From NCBI GenBank assembly GCA_039177895.1, contig JBCDFO010000156.1, positions 1 through 10,166 of the forward strand: a stretch of 10,166 bases of DNA. Direction: 5' to 3'. Position 1 is the stretch's first letter. The number at the start of each line of letters is the position of its first letter. Shown one piece after another: positions 7,263 to 10,166 of this stretch. The position numbers and the translations under genes were made by a program. Below the pieces are notes generated by a model. The model made no database searches, was not told the DNA's origin, and saw only the letters and a list, made by a program, of their open reading frames with translations. The DNA is from JBCBEX01 sp039177895 (GTDB lineage Bacteria > Bacteroidota > Rhodothermia > Rhodothermales > Rubricoccaceae).

Positions 7263-7278
7263 CACGCAAGTGTGCGTG
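7263..7278. repeat. Palindrome CACGCA-AGTG-TGCGTG upstream of acyl-CoA dehydrogenase gene
   Basis: Six-base arms are perfectly complementary around a 4-base centre, and the site lies 62-77 bases upstream of the dehydrogenase start codon. The size and place suit an operator for a dimeric regulator (TetR or GntR families commonly control beta-oxidation genes), but no regulator gene is in the window and this is inference. Confidence 0.4.
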
Positions 7279-7382
7279 ATTGGCTCCCATCTACCTCAAA
7301 CTCGGAAGCGCTTTCGGGGGCCGCAATCTACGGGCCGAACGAGGGCAGGCTCCCCGGGTTTTTTGACTTCACGATGGATTGG

Positions 7383-7522
7383 CGGTTTGCTCCTGGCCGC
7401 ATGTCCTTCGCCCTTCGGTTTCTTTGAGCGCCTCTGCGCGGTTTGCTCGCCGTGCCGTTGCTTGGACGTGCCGTCGCAGCAGGACGGTTTGCAAACCGCC
7501 TACGGTTCGCGCGTCGGTTTGC
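7383..7522. repeat. Array of CGGTTTGC words with a 14-base palindrome
   Basis: CGGTTTGC occurs exactly at 7383-7390, 7439-7446, 7485-7492 and 7515-7522. The third copy continues into its own complement to form the perfect palindrome CGGTTTGCAAACCG (7485-7498). Near copies are CGGTTTCT at 7416 and CGGTTCGC at 7503. The first two copies share GCGGTTTGCTC; the second and fourth share CGGTTTGCTCG. All lie within 195 bases upstream of the pyrF start, so they are candidate regulator-binding sites; local duplication is the alternative. Confidence 0.6.
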
Positions 7523-7577
7523 TCGTCTCGCCGCTTCGCCGTCTCACGCCTATCTGCCTCCCCCACCCCTCGAACTC

Positions 7578-8381
7578 GTGTCCTTTCTTGACAAACTCCG
7601 CGTAGCTCAGTCGTCCACCGGTGCCGCGCTCTGCGTCGGCCTCGACCCGGATCCCGCTCGGCTGCCCGCCCCGCTCGCTGACCTCCCCGTCGCCGAGGCT
7701 GTCGTGCGCTTCAACCGCGCCATCATCGAGGCGACGAGCGATGTTGCGTGCGCCTACAAGCCGAACCTGGCGTTCTACGAGGCGCTCGGCACCGACGGCT
7801 GGCGCGCGCTCGAAGCCACGCTGGAGGCGATCCCCGACGACCGGCTCACCATCGCCGACGGCAAGCGCGGCGACATCGGCAACACGGCGAAGCGCTACGC
7901 CGCCGCGTTCTTCGACACGCTCGGCGTGGACGCCGTCACGGTGACGCCCTACATGGGCCGCGACGCCATCCGCCCCTTCCTCGACGCCCCGCACGGCTGC
8001 GCGTTTGTGCTCGTGGCGACCTCCAACCCGAGCGGCGTCGATATCCAGGACATCGTCTTCGAGAGCCGTCCCGTCCACGCACACGTCGCGGACTTGGCGG
8101 TGGAGACGGCGGCCGATGCGCCGGGCTCGGTCGGCTTCGTGGTGGGCGCGACACGGCCCGAGATTCTTACGGCGCTCCGCTGGGCGCATCCCGACGTGCC
8201 GTTCCTCGTCCCCGGCGTCGGTGCGCAGGGCGGCTCAGCCGAGGCCGTCCTCGACGCCAACGCGGGCGGGCCGCTGCTCGTGAACAGCAGCCGCGGGATC
8301 CTCTACGCCTCCGCTGGCGACGACTTCGCCGAGGCGGCCCGCGCCGCCGCTGAGACGCTGGCCGGGCAGCTTCCCGCCTAA
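7578..8381 (+). CDS. pyrF: Orotidine 5'-phosphate decarboxylase (group 2)
   Basis: This enzyme converts OMP to UMP, the last step of de novo pyrimidine synthesis, in the cytoplasm. With the GTG at 7578 the product is 267 residues and begins VSFLDKLRVAQ (Met in the protein), matching the length and start of the type-2 PyrF family; the open frame upstream to 7443 has no family counterpart. TIM-barrel motifs appear in order: LCVGLDPD (about 23-30), YKPNLAFYE (60-68), the catalytic DGKRGDIGNTAKRY with Asp94, Lys96 and Asp99, VTPYMGRD (122-129), LVATSNPSG, GFVVGAT, FLVPGVGAQGG and the phosphate-binding VNSSRGI. Possible CGGTTTGC regulatory words lie upstream. A DUF2851 gene follows after 74 bases on the same strand, so the two may form an operon. 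Confidence 0.95.
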   Translation: MSFLDKLRVAQSSTGAALCVGLDPDPARLPAPLADLPVAEAVVRFNRAIIEATSDVACAYKPNLAFYEALGTDGWRALEATLEAIPDDRLTIADGKRGDIGNTAKRYAAAFFDTLGVDAVTVTPYMGRDAIRPFLDAPHGCAFVLVATSNPSGVDIQDIVFESRPVHAHVADLAVETAADAPGSVGFVVGATRPEILTALRWAHPDVPFLVPGVGAQGGSAEAVLDANAGGPLLVNSSRGILYASAGDDFAEAARAAAETLAGQLPA

Positions 8382-8455
8382 CTATTCGGCAGAGGTTATG
8401 TGAAGGTGCGTCGCGTGTCTGAGGGGGCTCAGCCTCTCGGACCCACGCCGCCGTC
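8382..8455 (+). other. pyrF-DUF2851 spacer with small hairpin
   Basis: The spacer holds CTGAG-GGGG-CTCAG (8419-8432), a 5-base stem with a 4-base loop, overlapping an alternative pairing of GAGG (8421-8424) with CCTC (8433-8436). No T-run follows, so it is not a convincing terminator, and co-transcription of the two genes remains likely. Confidence 0.35.
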
Positions 8456-9955
8456 ATGCTTACGCTCCCTGCGCCGCCCGAACTCCGCGCCGCCCTTCTC
8501 GACCGACTCGGCCCGCCCGTTGCCGTTGGTGAACCCGTCACGTTGTATGACTGGATCGACGCGCCCGTGCGGATCGACCTGCACGAGCCGGACGCCCGCG
8601 TGGCGCACGTGCCAGAAGCAGTCATCCAGGACGTATGGCACCATCGCCGCTTCGACGCAGAGGGGCTGCGCACGACCGATGGAGCGCTGGTGACGATCCT
8701 CGATCCGGGTATCCTGAACACCGACGGCGGCCCTGACTTTCGCGCCGCTCACCTCCGCATCACGACGCCAGACGGCCTCGTGCTCGACTGGCGCGGCGAC
8801 GTGGAGGTGCACCGGACGTCAGGCGAGTGGCTCGTCCACCGGCACCACGAGGACCCGCGCTACGACCGCACCGTGCTCCACGTCGTCCTCTGCGACGACG
8901 CCCACACGGGCACGCTGAGACGCCATGACGGGACACCGCTGCCGGAGGTCGTCCTCTACCCCCGCCTCCAGACATCGCTGCGCCGCCTCTTGCACGCGTT
9001 CTACGCCCAGCCGCACCCCGACTTCCCCTGTGCTCCGACCGTACCGGGCGTGCCGGAGGCAGTCAAGCGGGATACGCTGCATCGTCTCGGCGTCGAGCGC
9101 ATTCGGGAGAAGGTCGCCCGCCTCGCGCAGGCCTACACGACCACGCCCGACCTCGACACGCTACTCTACCGCCAGACGATGCGGGCGCTTGGCTACAGCC
9201 CCAACGCCGACGCCATGCACAACCTCGCGCTGCGGGTCCCGCTGCAGCGTCTCCGCGCCTGCCGCGACCCGCGCGACGCCGAGGCGCTGCTGCTCGGCAC
9301 CGCTGGCCTCCTCCCCACCCCGCGCGAGCTCGTCCCTGCCGACGCACACACGGCAGCCTACGCGCTCGACCTACGGGCGCGCTTTGCGGTGGCGGACGAG
9401 CGGCAGCCGGTGCGCCGCATGAGCGCGGTCGAATGGCAGTTCTTCCGCCTGCGTCCGGCCAACTTCCCGCCGCGGCGGGTCGCGCAGGCGGCGGTGCTCG
9501 CGCAGCCCGGCGGCCTCCTGCACCACGATCCGCTCGGGAGGCTGCTCGACGCTCTGCACGCATCGAAGCCGGAACGGGCTCTCCGCGACCTCATCCGGCA
9601 TGCTACGCCGGGTCCTCATTGGGACGCCCATGTCCGCCTCGACCGGCGGCTGGCGAAGGAACTCCCGGCCGGCCTCGGCCACGCCCGCGCCGACGTGCTG
9701 CTCACCAACGCGGTCCTCCCGCTCCTGCTGCTCCACGCCGAGCAGGCTGGCGACGCGGCACTCGACGCGCGGGTGCTCGACGTCTACACCGTCCTTCCCG
9801 CTCGGCGCGATGCGCTGCTGCGTACCTACCGCCAGCACGGCATCCGCGCAGCAAACGCACTCGACGCACAGGGTGTGCAGCAGTTGCACCGGACGCGCTG
9901 CACCGAGGGGGGCTGCCTTGACTGCGGCATCGGGCAGGCGGTGCTCAGCCGGTAG
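8456..9955 (+). CDS. DUF2851 family protein
   Basis: This 499-residue protein belongs to DUF2851, a family of unknown biochemical role found mainly in Bacteroidota. The family-like core is in the first third: EAVIQDVWHHRRF (54-66), LRTTDGALVTILDPG (71-85), then NTDGGPDFRAAHLRI (88-102), and a segment with WRGDVEVHR, EWLVHRHHEDPRYD and TVLHVVL (112-145). The C-terminus has CTEGGCLDCGIG with Cys482, Cys487 and Cys490, a possible metal or Fe-S site. No signal peptide or membrane segment is seen, so it is probably cytoplasmic. ATG 8456 begins just before the homologous region and has no clear Shine-Dalgarno sequence. The middle third (about 200-470) is helical and arginine/leucine-rich. The PD and ExH motifs recall a PD-(D/E)XK nuclease core, but that is a guess from pattern and spacing. 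Neighbours pyrF and the aldo/keto reductase gene do not reveal its job. Confidence 0.88.
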   Translation: MLTLPAPPELRAALLDRLGPPVAVGEPVTLYDWIDAPVRIDLHEPDARVAHVPEAVIQDVWHHRRFDAEGLRTTDGALVTILDPGILNTDGGPDFRAAHLRITTPDGLVLDWRGDVEVHRTSGEWLVHRHHEDPRYDRTVLHVVLCDDAHTGTLRRHDGTPLPEVVLYPRLQTSLRRLLHAFYAQPHPDFPCAPTVPGVPEAVKRDTLHRLGVERIREKVARLAQAYTTTPDLDTLLYRQTMRALGYSPNADAMHNLALRVPLQRLRACRDPRDAEALLLGTAGLLPTPRELVPADAHTAAYALDLRARFAVADERQPVRRMSAVEWQFFRLRPANFPPRRVAQAAVLAQPGGLLHHDPLGRLLDALHASKPERALRDLIRHATPGPHWDAHVRLDRRLAKELPAGLGHARADVLLTNAVLPLLLLHAEQAGDAALDARVLDVYTVLPARRDALLRTYRQHGIRAANALDAQGVQQLHRTRCTEGGCLDCGIGQAVLSR

Positions 9956-10012
9956 GCCGTCGGGGGCGCTACCTTTCCTGCTCGCCTCCCCCCACGTCCT
10001 CCTGGTCCCCCC

Positions 10013-10166
10013 GTGCGCGTCCGAATCCACCCTGCTGGCCCTGAGCTGTGCCGCATCGTTCCTGGCCTCATGAACCTCGCCGCGTGGGACCTCACGCCGC
10101 CGCAGCGCCTCGGCTGGATCGAGGCCGCGCTGGATCTTGGCCTGACCACGTTCGACCACGCGGACA
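10013..10166 (+). CDS. Aldo/keto reductase, N-terminal fragment cut by the window edge
   Basis: Only the first 51 codons are present. From GTG at 10013 the sequence reads VRVRIHPAGPELCRIVPGLMN, followed by a WDL...IEAALDLGLTTFDHAD segment. This matches the start of the YdhF-like branch of NADPH-dependent aldo/keto reductases: first barrel strand, G-x-M, then the G-x-T-x-F-D-x-A-D motif. Asp48 in TFDHAD is the expected catalytic aspartate of the Asp-Tyr-Lys-His tetrad; the others lie beyond the window. GTG 10013 is the first plausible start after the DUF2851 stop in the same frame; the ATG at 10070 would remove the first strand. The 57-base gap to DUF2851 is pyrimidine-rich and has no evident ribosome-binding site or terminator, so an operon is possible. 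Substrate unknown. Confidence 0.85.
   Translation, partial: MRVRIHPAGPELCRIVPGLMNLAAWDLTPPQRLGWIEAALDLGLTTFDHAD

Larger units (their letters stand above)
7202..7577. other. Divergent intergenic region between acyl-CoA dehydrogenase gene and pyrF
   Basis: This gene-free stretch of 376 bases must carry promoters for both divergent genes. The half near the dehydrogenase contains a hairpin-like palindrome (7263-7278). The half near pyrF contains the CGGTTTGC array (7383-7522) and a second short direct repeat, CGTGCCGT at 7451-7458 and 7467-7474. A run of six T follows CCCCGGG at 7352-7364, but no strong stem precedes it. I found no convincing promoter pair. An open frame from 7443 runs into pyrF but looks like repeat-derived read-through, not protein. 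Confidence 0.7.

Noticed and set aside
5882..7279. Long plus-strand open frame of 465 codons opposite the acyl-CoA dehydrogenase gene
   Set aside because: It is the antisense of a clearly conserved enzyme in GC-rich DNA, with a low-complexity Arg/Ala/Val/Leu composition and no recognisable motif; a shadow frame.
7315..7364. Possible intrinsic terminator or small RNA end (CCCCGGG followed by six T)
   Set aside because: Only a 5-pair stem with a ~32-base interior can be drawn, and no plus-strand transcript source is evident upstream.
7443..7577. 45-residue N-terminal extension of PyrF
   Set aside because: The extension is encoded by the CGGTTTGC repeat region and gives an Arg/Ala/Phe-rich repeat; known type-2 PyrF proteins start at the equivalent of the GTG at 7578.
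9371..10159. Minus-strand open frame of 262 codons opposite DUF2851 and the aldo/keto reductase start
   Set aside because: It spans two conserved genes and the spacer in antisense and has no protein-like motif; GC-driven shadow.
1..10166. CRISPR array, rRNA, insertion sequence or phage genes
   Set aside because: No regularly spaced long repeats, no rRNA-like sequence, and no transposase, integrase or phage structural protein in any frame I read.

Overview
The window looks like a chromosomal segment of a high-GC member of the Bacteroidota, most likely the Rhodothermia (Salinibacter/Rubricoccus type). Three things point there. It has a Bacteroidota-style TonB-dependent receptor with a carboxypeptidase-regulatory-like front domain. 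It has a DUF2851 protein, a family I know mainly from Bacteroidota. None of the start codons I checked has a clear Shine-Dalgarno sequence, while the coding DNA is about 60-70% GC in the lines I counted by hand. The genus is inference.

Layout, left to right. (1) 2-2170, plus strand: the 3' part of an outer-membrane TonB-dependent receptor, cut by the window edge. (2) About 2200-3588: an AT-rich patch (hand counts of 60-base lines gave 28%, 40% and 50% GC) with two overlapping minus-strand genes. The first encodes a TIR-domain protein with a C-terminal SH3-like segment. The second encodes a small, apparently exported or membrane-anchored protein of unknown function. Palindromes and a direct repeat lie at both ends of the patch. 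(3) 3589-7201, minus strand: a long-chain type acyl-CoA dehydrogenase followed by a single-chain iron-sulfur L-serine dehydratase. (4) 7202-7577: a repeat-rich divergent intergenic region. (5) 7578 to the right edge, plus strand: orotidine 5'-phosphate decarboxylase (pyrF, GTG start), a DUF2851 protein, and the first 51 codons of an aldo/keto reductase (GTG start).

Most of the window is ordinary metabolism: nutrient uptake, fatty-acid oxidation, serine breakdown to pyruvate, and UMP synthesis. The odd part is the AT-rich TIR island inserted between the receptor and the serine dehydratase gene. TIR domains in bacteria are usually NAD-consuming effectors of anti-phage or stress systems. The overlap with an exported-protein gene suggests a two-gene module that I do not recognise as a named defence system. 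Its function is unproven. Second in interest is the array of CGGTTTGC words, one of them in a perfect 14-base palindrome, upstream of pyrF.
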